From assembly GCA_029857975.1 (NCBI GenBank), contig JAOUFX010000154.1, positions 1 to 6,838 on the forward strand: a stretch of DNA of 6,838 nt. The letters run 5' to 3'. The stretch comes from Deltaproteobacteria bacterium (GTDB lineage: Bacteria > Desulfobacterota > SM23-61). The translations under genes were made by a program, and so were the position numbers. The notes beneath the pieces were generated by a model. That model did no database searches, had not been told where the DNA came from, and saw only the letters and a list, made by a program, of their open reading frames with translations. This document shows, in pieces, positions 1 to 5,368 of the stretch (the first letter of the stretch is position 1; every line of letters begins with the position of its first letter).

Positions 1-387
1 ATCCTTTACGGAACCCAACTGGCGGTGATGGATGGGTACATTCGTACGGTCACGGATATTGTCTGGTCTTCCACCAAGAAGCCCCATACCTGGAAGGCCG
101 GCCCCAAGGCCATCTACTACCTTGCCTTGCTGATCTTCGTGGTCTGGGGTTGCATTGCGATCAACATGGCCCGACCGATGGTGCTCATCATGATCGGGGC
201 CAACATGGCGGGGTTCTGCTTCATCATTAGCTCCATCCAAACTTTGGTGGTAAACAACACCATGCTGCCCAAGGAAGTGAGGCCGCCGCTCTGGAGGAAT
301 ATCGGCCTGGTCTGCGTCGCCATCTTTTACTCCTTTTTTGTGCTGGCCTTGGTCGGAAAACAGACCGGCTGGTTTTCGTTCGTTTAA
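1..387 (+). CDS. C-terminal fragment of a membrane transporter, probably Nramp-like divalent metal transporter
   Basis: The reading frame is open from base 1, so the gene begins before the window; 128 codons remain before the TAA at 385-387. The fragment starts with LYGTQLAVMDGY and RTVTDI, which resembles the GTQLGxxD stretch in a late membrane helix of Nramp-family proton-coupled Mn/Fe transporters. It then shows three hydrophobic helices: about residues 38-55 (YYLALLIFVVWGCIAI), 59-83, and 101-119 (IGLVCVAIFYSFFVLALV). The loop LPKEVRPPLWR between the last two resembles the Nramp pattern of LP..RP..WR. The family call is made from memory of these patterns and only the C-terminus is visible; the metal-binding DPGN and MPH motifs lie outside the window. 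Another multi-spanning transporter cannot be excluded. A strong terminator follows directly, so it ends its transcription unit. Confidence 0.65.
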   Translation: MLYGTQLAVMDGYIRTVTDIVWSSTKKPHTWKAGPKAIYYLALLIFVVWGCIAINMARPMVLIMIGANMAGFCFIISSIQTLVVNNTMLPKEVRPPLWRNIGLVCVAIFYSFFVLALVGKQTGWFSFV

Positions 388-403
388 GACGTGAAACGCT
401 TGA

Positions 404-459
404 AAAAGGGGTGCGCTTGCCCTGAACCGTTCTGGTTCAGGGCAAGCCCCCCTTTTTTT
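404..459 (+). terminator. Strong intrinsic terminator of the upstream transporter gene
   Basis: A perfect 13-bp inverted repeat (CTTGCCCTGAACC at 416-428, GGTTCAGGGCAAG at 434-446) closes a 5-base loop. It is followed by C6 and then a T7 tract at 453-459. The upstream A/G run (404-411) can extend the stem against the C/T tail, so the structure may also slow polymerase coming from the right. It lies 28 bases after the stop codon at 387. Confidence 0.88.
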
Positions 460-467
460 GTTAGACT

Positions 468-516
468 CACCCCCTCCCAACCCTCCCTCCAAGGGGGGAG
501 GGCGAGGGTGGGGGTG
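468..516. repeat. C-rich/G-rich imperfect palindromic repeat, unit 1
   Basis: The left arm (468-490, CACCCCCTCCC then AACCCTCCCTCC) pairs with the right arm (493-516) across an AA loop, with only a few mismatches near the middle and near the outer end. This looks like the dispersed intergenic hairpin repeats of many proteobacterial genomes, but copy number cannot be judged from one window. The G-rich right arm also fits a four-run G-quadruplex pattern (493-514). It sits just behind the terminator. Confidence 0.6.
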
Positions 517-530
517 TCCGGATCAAGATT

Positions 531-585
531 TCCCCCCTCTCTGCCCTCCTTCCCCTCAATGGGAGAGAGGATAAAGGAGGGGGGG
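531..585. repeat. C/T-rich to G/A-rich imperfect palindromic repeat, unit 2
   Basis: This is a second element of the same style as 468-516. A pyrimidine-rich arm (532-557) faces a purine-rich arm (561-585) over a short AAT loop. CCCCCCT at 532-538 can pair with AGGGGGG at 578-584. CCTCCTT/AAGGAGG and CCTCTCT/AGAGAGG offer competing pairings. The right arm contains AAAGGAGG at 573-580, the only Shine-Dalgarno-like sequence before the gene that starts at 600, so folding of the repeat could mask it (inference). Confidence 0.5.
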
Positions 586-599
586 CGAAGATAAATTTT

Positions 600-1268
600 A
601 TGGAAGGACCAAGCGAAAGCAAGTGGGAATGGTTAAAAAGGGCCTTGGGCCTTGGGCCTAAGTGGGTTCGAGTGGTCAGCGCTCGCATCGTTGCTGATGA
701 AAAATCCAGGTACTTTGTCTCTCTCGCTCGCTATCATCCGCAAGTCCAGCCATTTGAATATGTCCGCCTCCTGCTCCATTATTACGCCAGGGTCTTGTTC
801 CTCTTTAATCCGGCCGATGAGCGGATGATGCAATCAGCCAAGGACTTGAAAGAAATGATGCGGGTGATCTTCAACAGAAGGGTTGATGCTGGCCGCGATG
901 TCCTGCAAAGAGCCGGGATCGACGGAGCAATGACCCTCGTCACTTCTGAGCTGCAAAAGAACCGCAAGGAGATTTTCATCACCCTTTATTACCTCAAAAG
1001 GGGGGAACTTTACTTAAAAGCCGAGATCCCCAAAGAGGCAACCGTTCAACAAATGGTCTATTCCGTGCCCGCCTTGTTGCAGTCCATCCTGCCCGAGCTG
1101 GATGGCCGGAGCGTCAATGTCCTCAATTACGCAGTGAGAGAGATGAACAAAGCTTACGATGCAGGAAAGAGCTTTTCAGACCTCCACAACATGTCAGCCA
1201 TTCCCACGGAAGCTTTCGATGCGGCTGCCCAGCTTTTCGGGCAGCCACCTTCTCATCACGAGAGCTGA
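600..1268 (+). CDS. Conserved-looking hypothetical protein, 222 residues
   Basis: I do not recognise a family. The frame encodes a soluble, charged protein without a signal peptide or a clear membrane helix. A basic, Trp-containing N-terminus (KWEWLKRALGLGPKW) is followed by a short beta-like stretch (VRVVSARIVAD). Next comes an aromatic helix-rich part (about residues 52-96, with YVRLLLHYYARVLFLF), then a likely strand-turn-strand (EIFITLYYLKRGELYLKAEIP, about 119-139). The C-terminal helix ends in a low-complexity tail. ATG 600 is the only plausible start: no in-frame ATG, GTG or TTG lies in the repeat region just upstream, and the next Met is near residue 76. The ribosome site is poor: AAAGGAGG lies about 19 bases upstream, inside a repeat arm. 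It is isolated, with a terminator before it and a convergent gene after it. Normal codon composition across 222 codons supports a real gene. Confidence 0.7.
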   Translation: MEGPSESKWEWLKRALGLGPKWVRVVSARIVADEKSRYFVSLARYHPQVQPFEYVRLLLHYYARVLFLFNPADERMMQSAKDLKEMMRVIFNRRVDAGRDVLQRAGIDGAMTLVTSELQKNRKEIFITLYYLKRGELYLKAEIPKEATVQQMVYSVPALLQSILPELDGRSVNVLNYAVREMNKAYDAGKSFSDLHNMSAIPTEAFDAAAQLFGQPPSHHES

Positions 1269-1285
1269 GCCTCCAGCCGTTCCGT

Positions 1286-1317
1286 CCTCACCAACATTCT
1301 TAGGTTGGCTGCCGAGG
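1286..1317. other. Weak hairpin between convergent genes
   Basis: CCTC (1286-1289) and CCAAC (1291-1295) pair with GTTGG (1304-1308) and GAGG (1314-1317), leaving an internal bulge. It lies in the 77-bp space between two convergent stop codons, where a bidirectional terminator would be expected. No T-tract follows on either strand, so intrinsic termination is doubtful. Confidence 0.25.
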
Positions 1318-1345
1318 CAACATCATGATTATTCCTCCCTTAGGA

Positions 1346-1810
1346 TCACTTTTTCACGGGGAATTGAATCTCGATGAGGCATTCTTGCGGACTGACCCCA
1401 GCCTCCCCGATTCCTTTATGGTAGACTTCCCGGAAGGGTCCCCTGGACTGATAGCCATTATCTTCAATCCATTTTAGAATGGCCTGATAAGTATCTGGTA
1501 ACTTTTCAATAGGGCCGGAATGGGTGAGGCAGGCGAAGGCTCCCTTTTCCAGTTCCTTACTCTTGACCCCTCCCTCCTCTTTTAATTTCCCGGATATAGG
1601 AAGGGAAACTTCATATCGCGCTTTCTGGGGATTAAATGATTTAGGGTCATCTTGGAATAAACCCATGGCAGCACCTGTAATCTTCACCTTCTTCTCTTTA
1701 AGAAATTGGGAGAGTTGCTCCAAAGCTTTTCCTACTTCTCCAACGGCTCCTTCCTTTTCTATGAAGGCGACTTTACTCGGCATTAAGAACTTGATGGAGA
1801 CTTCGGACAT
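1346..1810 (-). CDS. GyrI-like small-molecule (effector) binding domain protein, stand-alone
   Basis: The 154-residue product matches the GyrI-like / AraC effector-binding fold (SHS2-type duplicated domain) over its full length. It has an N-terminal strand with a Pro (FLMPSKVAFIEKEG), a mid segment GAAMGLFQDDP with the typical G.Y/F.DDP turn (about 46-56), and a second strand around LEKGAFACLTHSGPIEKLPDTYQAI (87-111). The helix ILKWIEDNGY follows, then G-P-x-R-E-V-Y (124-130), whose Glu128 corresponds to the conserved acidic ligand residue of this family, and a closing strand ending in FPV. No helix-turn-helix is present, so it is a free-standing ligand binder rather than a full AraC or MerR regulator. 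The start is set at 1810 because AAAGGAGGG (1818-1826) lies 7 bases upstream; the longer frame to 1867 would place this ribosome site inside the coding region. It is transcribed away from the TRAP operon. Its ligand is unknown. Confidence 0.85.
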   Translation of the reverse strand: MSEVSIKFLMPSKVAFIEKEGAVGEVGKALEQLSQFLKEKKVKITGAAMGLFQDDPKSFNPQKARYEVSLPISGKLKEEGGVKSKELEKGAFACLTHSGPIEKLPDTYQAILKWIEDNGYQSRGPFREVYHKGIGEAGVSPQECLIEIQFPVKK

Positions 1811-1919
1811 CGACGTACCCTCCTTTCTCATTTTTTTTAACTTCGCTGGGGAGTCACATATATCCAAGAAAAAAAGAACCTACAATTGCCAACGGATTCG
1901 CCGTGAAATTTTTCGGTGA

Positions 1920-1955
1920 AACCCCTCTTTCTGCGGGTTAAGGAGATGTGAGGGG
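1920..1955 (-). promoter_or_regulatory. Overlapping alternative hairpins in the leader of the GyrI-like gene
   Basis: On the + strand AACCC (1920-1924) can pair with GGGTT (1935-1939), and CCCCTC (1922-1927) can pair with GAGGGG (1950-1955). The two stems share CCC at 1922-1924, so they exclude each other. They lie in the approximately 200-base leader predicted from the minus-strand promoter. The stems are short, and any switch function is speculative. Confidence 0.2.
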
Positions 1956-2018
1956 CATGAGAATTCAGGTTTCCAGATTAAAGGGGAAAAAGGAGTAATC
2001 CGAAAAATATTTAGAGTT

Positions 2019-2047
2019 ATTCTAAAAGAATTCCCTCATCTTGTCAA
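2019..2047 (-). promoter_or_regulatory. Sigma70-type promoter driving the GyrI-like gene
   Basis: Read on the minus strand, a perfect -35 box TTGACA (2047 down to 2042) is followed after exactly 17 bases by TAGAAT (2024 down to 2019), five of six bases of the -10 consensus. It points toward the gene starting at 1810 and implies a leader of about 200 bases. The palindrome TTTAGA-gttat-TCTAAA (2010-2026) overlaps the -10 box and could be an operator. Confidence 0.6.
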
Positions 2048-2088
2048 ACTTCTTTAGGCCCCCCTTAGTAAATTTTTGGAGAATTTTG

Positions 2089-2118
2089 TTGACAGAATTA
2101 TATGGCACTTGGTATATA
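2089..2118 (+). promoter_or_regulatory. Sigma70-type promoter of the TRAP transporter operon
   Basis: A perfect TTGACA (2089-2094) is followed after 17 bases by GTATAT (2112-2117), or after 18 by TATATA (2113-2118). It is the best + strand promoter in the AT-rich gap before the binding-protein gene and implies a leader of about 195 bases. The -35 box lies 41 bases from the -35 box of the minus-strand promoter, giving a compact divergent control region. Confidence 0.55.
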
Positions 2119-2124
2119 GCCAAG
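2108..2124. promoter_or_regulatory. Possible operator: inverted repeat around the TRAP operon -10 box
   Basis: CTTGG (2108-2112) and CCAAG (2120-2124) are perfect 5-bp inverted arms around TATATAG, which contains the predicted -10 hexamer. A repressor bound here would block the promoter. The half-sites look like those of several one-component regulators, but none can be named and no regulator gene with a DNA-binding domain is present in the window. Confidence 0.3.
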
Positions 2125-2154
2125 AGTTATTTTAAAAAACTTTCTTCTTAAAAT

Positions 2155-2194
2155 GACGAATTGACGAATTAAAGAAAGGACGAATTAAAGAAAG
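2155..2194 (+). repeat. Tandem direct repeat in the TRAP operon leader
   Basis: Two perfect, abutting copies of the 16-mer GACGAATTAAAGAAAG occupy 2163-2178 and 2179-2194. They are preceded by a partial copy of its first eight bases (2155-2162). The array lies just downstream of the predicted start of transcription. It may be replication slippage or a multi-copy protein or RNA binding site. Confidence 0.75.
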
Positions 2195-2227
2195 ATTGTT
2201 TAAAGGAGAAAAAGGAGTTCTTATCAT

Positions 2228-2323
2228 TTGTCGATTGCCAAAGGAGGTGATGACGAAGGAAACAGAAAGCTTTTGACTATTTTAAGCCAAATTATAAATT
2301 CAATAAAAGGAGGTTTTTTATGA
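2228..2323 (+). CDS. Possible leader ORF, 31 codons, overlapping the start of the binding-protein gene
   Basis: A short frame opens with TTG at 2228, 10 bases after AAAGGAG (2211-2217). It runs through the second half of the leader and stops with TGA at 2321-2323, overlapping the ATG at 2320 as ATGA. That geometry would allow translational coupling to the transporter genes. The product would contain KGGDDEGNRKLL and end KGGFL. The frame also includes the purine-rich ribosome site of the next gene, so part of its openness may be chance. There is no conservation evidence here. Confidence 0.2.
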   Translation: MSIAKGGDDEGNRKLLTILSQIINSIKGGFL

Positions 2324-3381
2324 AAAAGGTTATGTTATATGGTTTCCTGGCCGTTGCTTTTCTCGCCAGCCTGCTCGTTGCCGGCCCGGCCCTGGCAGCA
2401 GACCCAGTGGTAAAATGTAAAGTGCAGACTCCCTGGCCGCCGGCGTTGTGGCAGCATAAAGCCGCCCAAGTCTGGGCGGAAGACATCTTCAAGATCAGTG
2501 GCGGACGGATGAAGATTGACCTTTTTGCCACCGGCGAGATCGTCCCCGCCTTCGAGATCTTCAATGCGGTGCAAAGGGGCACCTTAGATGCCGGCCATAC
2601 CTGGGCGGGCTACGTGATTGGCAAATATCCGGCGGCCACCCTGGTCGCCGCAACGCCCGCCTTCTTTGACCTGTTGGGTTATTGGACCTGGATGCAGGCC
2701 GGAGGAGGGAAGGAATTGTGGCAGGAGATCTACGGGGACAAACTGAAGGTATTCCCCGCCGGCATGCTCTGGGCCGAGGGGGGCGGATGGGCCAACAAGA
2801 TGATCCAGAAACTCAGCGACTTCAAGGGGCTCAAATACCGCACCGTTTTGATCTGGGGCCAGATCCTGTCCGAAGCCGGAGCCTCAGTTGTCACTCTTCC
2901 GGCGGGTGAGATTGTTCCTTCTCTCCAGAGAGGAACGCTGGATGCGGCGGAGTTCAGCACGCCGGTTACCGATCTGCCCCTCGGATTCCACGAAGTGGCC
3001 AAATATTGGTACTTCCCCGGCCTGCACCAGATCGCTGGTTTCCAGGAGCTTCTGGTGAATAATAAGAAATGGGATGCCTTGCCTGCCGATCTGAAAGAAG
3101 TTGTTAAAGCCGCCTGCGAAACCTCCATGGCCCGGTCACTGACCCGCTGGCTCCTGGAGGACTGCAAAGCGGTGCAGAAGATAAAGGCAGAAGGGAAAGT
3201 TACGATCGTGAGGTTCCCCAAAGCAATGCAGCAGGATATCCTGGAAAGATTTGTGAAAAAGTATGACGCTCAGAAGGACCCGATGTTTCAGAAAGTGTGG
3301 AAATCCCAGAAGGAGCTCATGAAGATTTATAACCCCTACATGAAGCTGCAATCCGTGGATGCGGAAGTGGAGGTCAAATAA
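2320..3381 (+). CDS. TRAP transporter periplasmic substrate-binding protein, DctP superfamily (TakP/FcbT1-like, COG4663 type)
   Basis: This is the secreted receptor of a tripartite ATP-independent transporter; it captures an organic acid in the periplasm and delivers it to the membrane subunits encoded next. The 353-residue length is normal. Residues 1-26 form a Sec signal peptide: Lys-rich start, hydrophobic core, and ALA before ADP. Family marks include GEIVPAFEIFNAVQRGTLDAGH (72-93, split here by position only), a second GEIVP at 196-200 followed by SLQRGTLDAAEF, and GLKYR with Arg174, the residue expected to hold the substrate carboxylate. AKYWYFPGLH (227-236) and the helix after KKWDALP are also typical. 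Glu211 corresponds to the metal-coordinating Glu of TakP-type proteins. Residue 153 is Glu in AEGGGW, where I recall Gln in relatives. AAAAGGAGG (2305-2313) lies 6 bases before the ATG. It is the first gene of the operon. The substrate is likely a 2-oxo, 2-hydroxy or aromatic carboxylate, but cannot be fixed from sequence. Confidence 0.92.
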   Translation: MKKVMLYGFLAVAFLASLLVAGPALAADPVVKCKVQTPWPPALWQHKAAQVWAEDIFKISGGRMKIDLFATGEIVPAFEIFNAVQRGTLDAGHTWAGYVIGKYPAATLVAATPAFFDLLGYWTWMQAGGGKELWQEIYGDKLKVFPAGMLWAEGGGWANKMIQKLSDFKGLKYRTVLIWGQILSEAGASVVTLPAGEIVPSLQRGTLDAAEFSTPVTDLPLGFHEVAKYWYFPGLHQIAGFQELLVNNKKWDALPADLKEVVKAACETSMARSLTRWLLEDCKAVQKIKAEGKVTIVRFPKAMQQDILERFVKKYDAQKDPMFQKVWKSQKELMKIYNPYMKLQSVDAEVEVK

Positions 3382-3429
3382 GCTTCCGGCTTCGGCGGGG
3401 AATGAATCATTAAAGAAGTAAACCTGGAG

Positions 3430-3464
3430 GGAGCCGCCCAGCCCATGTCCGGTTGGACGGCTCC
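3430..3464 (+). promoter_or_regulatory. Intercistronic hairpin between binding-protein and membrane-subunit genes
   Basis: GGAGCCG (3430-3436) pairs perfectly with CGGCTCC (3458-3464), and CCA (3438-3440) pairs with TGG (3454-3456) inside it. It lies in the 107-base gap between two operon genes and has no T-tract. Such hairpins after a binding-protein gene commonly protect the upstream message from 3' decay or cut read-through, giving more receptor than permease; that role is inferred here. Confidence 0.5.
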
Positions 3465-3488
3465 TCTGATTAAAGGGGAAATTTCTTT

Positions 3489-4004
3489 ATGGAGAAGCTC
3501 AAAAAAATCGTCACTCGAATCGAAAACCTCACGGAATGGTCGGGCAAAATATTTGCCTGGATCGTCATCCCGCTCGTGGCCTTCACCGTTTATGACGTCA
3601 TCATGCGCTATTTGTTCCAGGCCCCGACGAAGTGGGCTTACGAAATGACTTGGATGCAGTATGGCGCCCACTTCATGCTGGGCGGAGCCTACACCCTGAA
3701 ATACAAGTTACACACCCGGGTGGACGTCATCTTTGCCCAATTCGCGCCCCGGACGAAGGCCATCTTCGACGTCGTCGCCTACCTGGTATTCTTCTTCCCC
3801 ATTTTTTACATTCTCATCAGCCATAGTACCATCTATGCCTACTATTCCTGGGAAATCCTGGAAGAATCGTATATCAGTTACTGGCAGCCGCCCGTCTATC
3901 CCATAAAAACAGTTATGGTCGTAGCCTTCATCCTCTTTGCTTTACAAGGAGTTGCTGAATTCATTCGCAACCTCGTATTTGCCCTTAAGGGAGAAACCAT
4001 ATGA
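3489..4004 (+). CDS. TRAP transporter small membrane subunit, DctQ family
   Basis: This is the four-helix small subunit that associates with the large permease in the cytoplasmic membrane. The 171-residue protein has hydrophobic spans near residues 22-43, 55-72, 91-113 and 137-158. The signature VIMRYLFQAPTKWAYEMT (37-54) matches the DctQ pattern of R-Y-x-F, then P-T-x-W-A-x-E at the end of the first helix. HTRVDV (75-80) and YWQPPVYPIK (131-140) are typical of the branch paired with COG4663/4664 proteins. The start follows AAAGGGGAAA (3472-3481), a modest ribosome site. The stop TGA overlaps the next start codon as ATGA (4001-4004), so it is translationally coupled to the large subunit. Confidence 0.93.
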   Translation: MEKLKKIVTRIENLTEWSGKIFAWIVIPLVAFTVYDVIMRYLFQAPTKWAYEMTWMQYGAHFMLGGAYTLKYKLHTRVDVIFAQFAPRTKAIFDVVAYLVFFFPIFYILISHSTIYAYYSWEILEESYISYWQPPVYPIKTVMVVAFILFALQGVAEFIRNLVFALKGETI

Positions 4005-5326
4005 GCCCGGAATATTTAGCCGTTGTTATGTTTTTAGGGGTCCTGGTGCTGGTCATGGTCGGGGTCCCCCTTTACATGGCCCTTGGGGGGCTGGGGCTTT
4101 ATTTTGGAATTGCCGGGGGTTGGTCGCCTCAGGTTTACGATCAGTTCATCAACCGCATCTTCGGCCTGATGTCCAACGAAGTCCTTCCGGCCGTGCCGCT
4201 CTTCGTTTTTATGGGCGTGGTTTTGGAAAAGTCCGGAGCCGCCGATAAACTGTTCGGGGCGTTTTATCTGGCCATGGGAGGCCTCCGGGGGGGGCTGGCC
4301 GTGGCCACCGTTGTGATCTGCACGATTTTCGCCGCCTGCACCGGAATCGTGGGGGCCTCCGTCACGACCATGGGTCTTCTGGCCCTGCCGGCCATGCTGA
4401 AAAAAGGCTACAACATTCCTCTGGCGACCGGGGCGATCTGCGCCGGTGGAACGTTGGGGATTCTCATTCCTCCGAGCGTGATGATGCTGCTTTACGGCCC
4501 CATGGCGGGTCTTTCCGTGGCCAAGATGTTTATGGGTGCTTTTTTCCCGGGGTTTGTTCTGTCCGCTCTTTATATCGGCTACATTGTCATCATATGTATC
4601 ATAAAACCCGAATTAGGTCCCCCCATGCCCAAAGAAGAACGGAAAGGCATCCCGGGCGCAAAGATTGCTGCGGATATTGCTCTCTACATGATGCCCCCGT
4701 TATTCCTCATCTTTGCCGTCCTTGGCTCGATCTTCATGGGGATTGCTTCTCCCACCGAGGCGGCCGCCGTGGGAGGATTTGGCGCGATTATCGTGGCCCT
4801 CGCCTACGGTCAGTTCAATTTTACGGCCCTCCAAGAGTCCGTAATCAGCACCCTGAAGGTCACCTGCATGGTCATGTTCGTGGCCTTGGGGGCCTTCATG
4901 TTCAGCGGGGTGTTCATGGCCCTCGGCGGAGCTAAACTCATCGGCAATTTCGTCATCTCCCTCCCGTTGGGGAAATGGGGCATCCTGGTGGTGATGATGG
5001 TGGTGATCTACCTTCTGGGGATGTTCATCGACTGGATTGGGATTCTCTTCATCGTCGTCCCCATCTTCACTCCGGTGGCCCAAAAACTGGGGTTTGACCC
5101 CTTGTGGTTTGCCCTGCTGGTCTGCGTGAACCTCCAGATGTCCTTCCTGTCGCCCCCCTTTGCCTATTCCATCTTCTACCTCAAAGGGGTCTCGCCGCCG
5201 GAGGTGACCATCGGCGCGATCATTCGCGGGGTCATTCCCTTCCTCATCCTGCAGGCCGTGGGTGTGGCGTTGGTGATCATCTTCCCGCAGATCATTCTGT
5301 ATCTGCCGAAAAAGTTGATGGGATAA
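4001..5326 (+). CDS. TRAP transporter large permease subunit, DctM family
   Basis: This is the transport channel of the TRAP system, an ion-coupled secondary carrier with about a dozen membrane helices. Its 441 residues are the normal length. Landmarks in order: LPAVPLFVFMG (62-72); GGLRGGLAVATV (93-104); the re-entrant segment AACTGIVGASVTTMGLLALP (111-130); GTLGILIPPSV (150-160) with the hallmark IPPS; GIASPTEAAAVG (247-258); and a C-terminal repeat DWIGILFIVVPIFTPVAQ (344-361) with SFLSPPFAYSIFYLKGV (381-397). The last motif, in place of the TPPVG of DctM-type uptake systems for C4-acids, fits the COG4664 (mannitol/chloroaromatic-labelled) branch and agrees with the binding protein. In the first re-entrant loop CTGIVGASV replaces the more usual SGSS-type motif, which also occurs in that branch. 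GGAG within 3987-3994 supports the start. No intrinsic terminator follows; the palindromic element at 5369-5511 is the first strong structure. Confidence 0.95.
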   Translation: MSPEYLAVVMFLGVLVLVMVGVPLYMALGGLGLYFGIAGGWSPQVYDQFINRIFGLMSNEVLPAVPLFVFMGVVLEKSGAADKLFGAFYLAMGGLRGGLAVATVVICTIFAACTGIVGASVTTMGLLALPAMLKKGYNIPLATGAICAGGTLGILIPPSVMMLLYGPMAGLSVAKMFMGAFFPGFVLSALYIGYIVIICIIKPELGPPMPKEERKGIPGAKIAADIALYMMPPLFLIFAVLGSIFMGIASPTEAAAVGGFGAIIVALAYGQFNFTALQESVISTLKVTCMVMFVALGAFMFSGVFMALGGAKLIGNFVISLPLGKWGILVVMMVVIYLLGMFIDWIGILFIVVPIFTPVAQKLGFDPLWFALLVCVNLQMSFLSPPFAYSIFYLKGVSPPEVTIGAIIRGVIPFLILQAVGVALVIIFPQIILYLPKKLMG

Positions 5327-5368
5327 AGTCTCGGCAGGACCAAATGAATTTTTTGCAGTTCTTCTTGA

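Noticed and set aside
391..688. Short frames on both strands across 391-594 and 467-688.
   Set aside because: They translate a terminator and two palindromic repeats, giving Pro/Ser/Arg-rich low-complexity peptides, and one runs antisense into the gene at 600.
1811..1867. Extension of the GyrI-like protein by 19 residues to a start at 1867.
   Set aside because: AAAGGAGGG at 1818-1826 with 7-base spacing marks 1810 as the start; the extra residues do not belong to the family fold.
2103..2118. Possible sigma54 promoter (TGGCAC at 2103-2108) before the TRAP operon.
   Set aside because: Only the -24 half is present; the required GC of the -12 element is not at the correct distance (the sequence there is ATAT, and the nearest GC is three bases too far).
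2273..2300. Second promoter candidate TTGACT...TATAAA just before the binding-protein gene.
   Set aside because: The spacer to TATAAA is only 14 bases. Any start from it would fall on the ribosome site at 2305-2313, leaving no usable leader.
2730..3221. A 163-codon minus-strand frame inside the binding-protein gene.
   Set aside because: It is antisense to a complete, motif-rich DctP gene and shows no recognisable features of its own.
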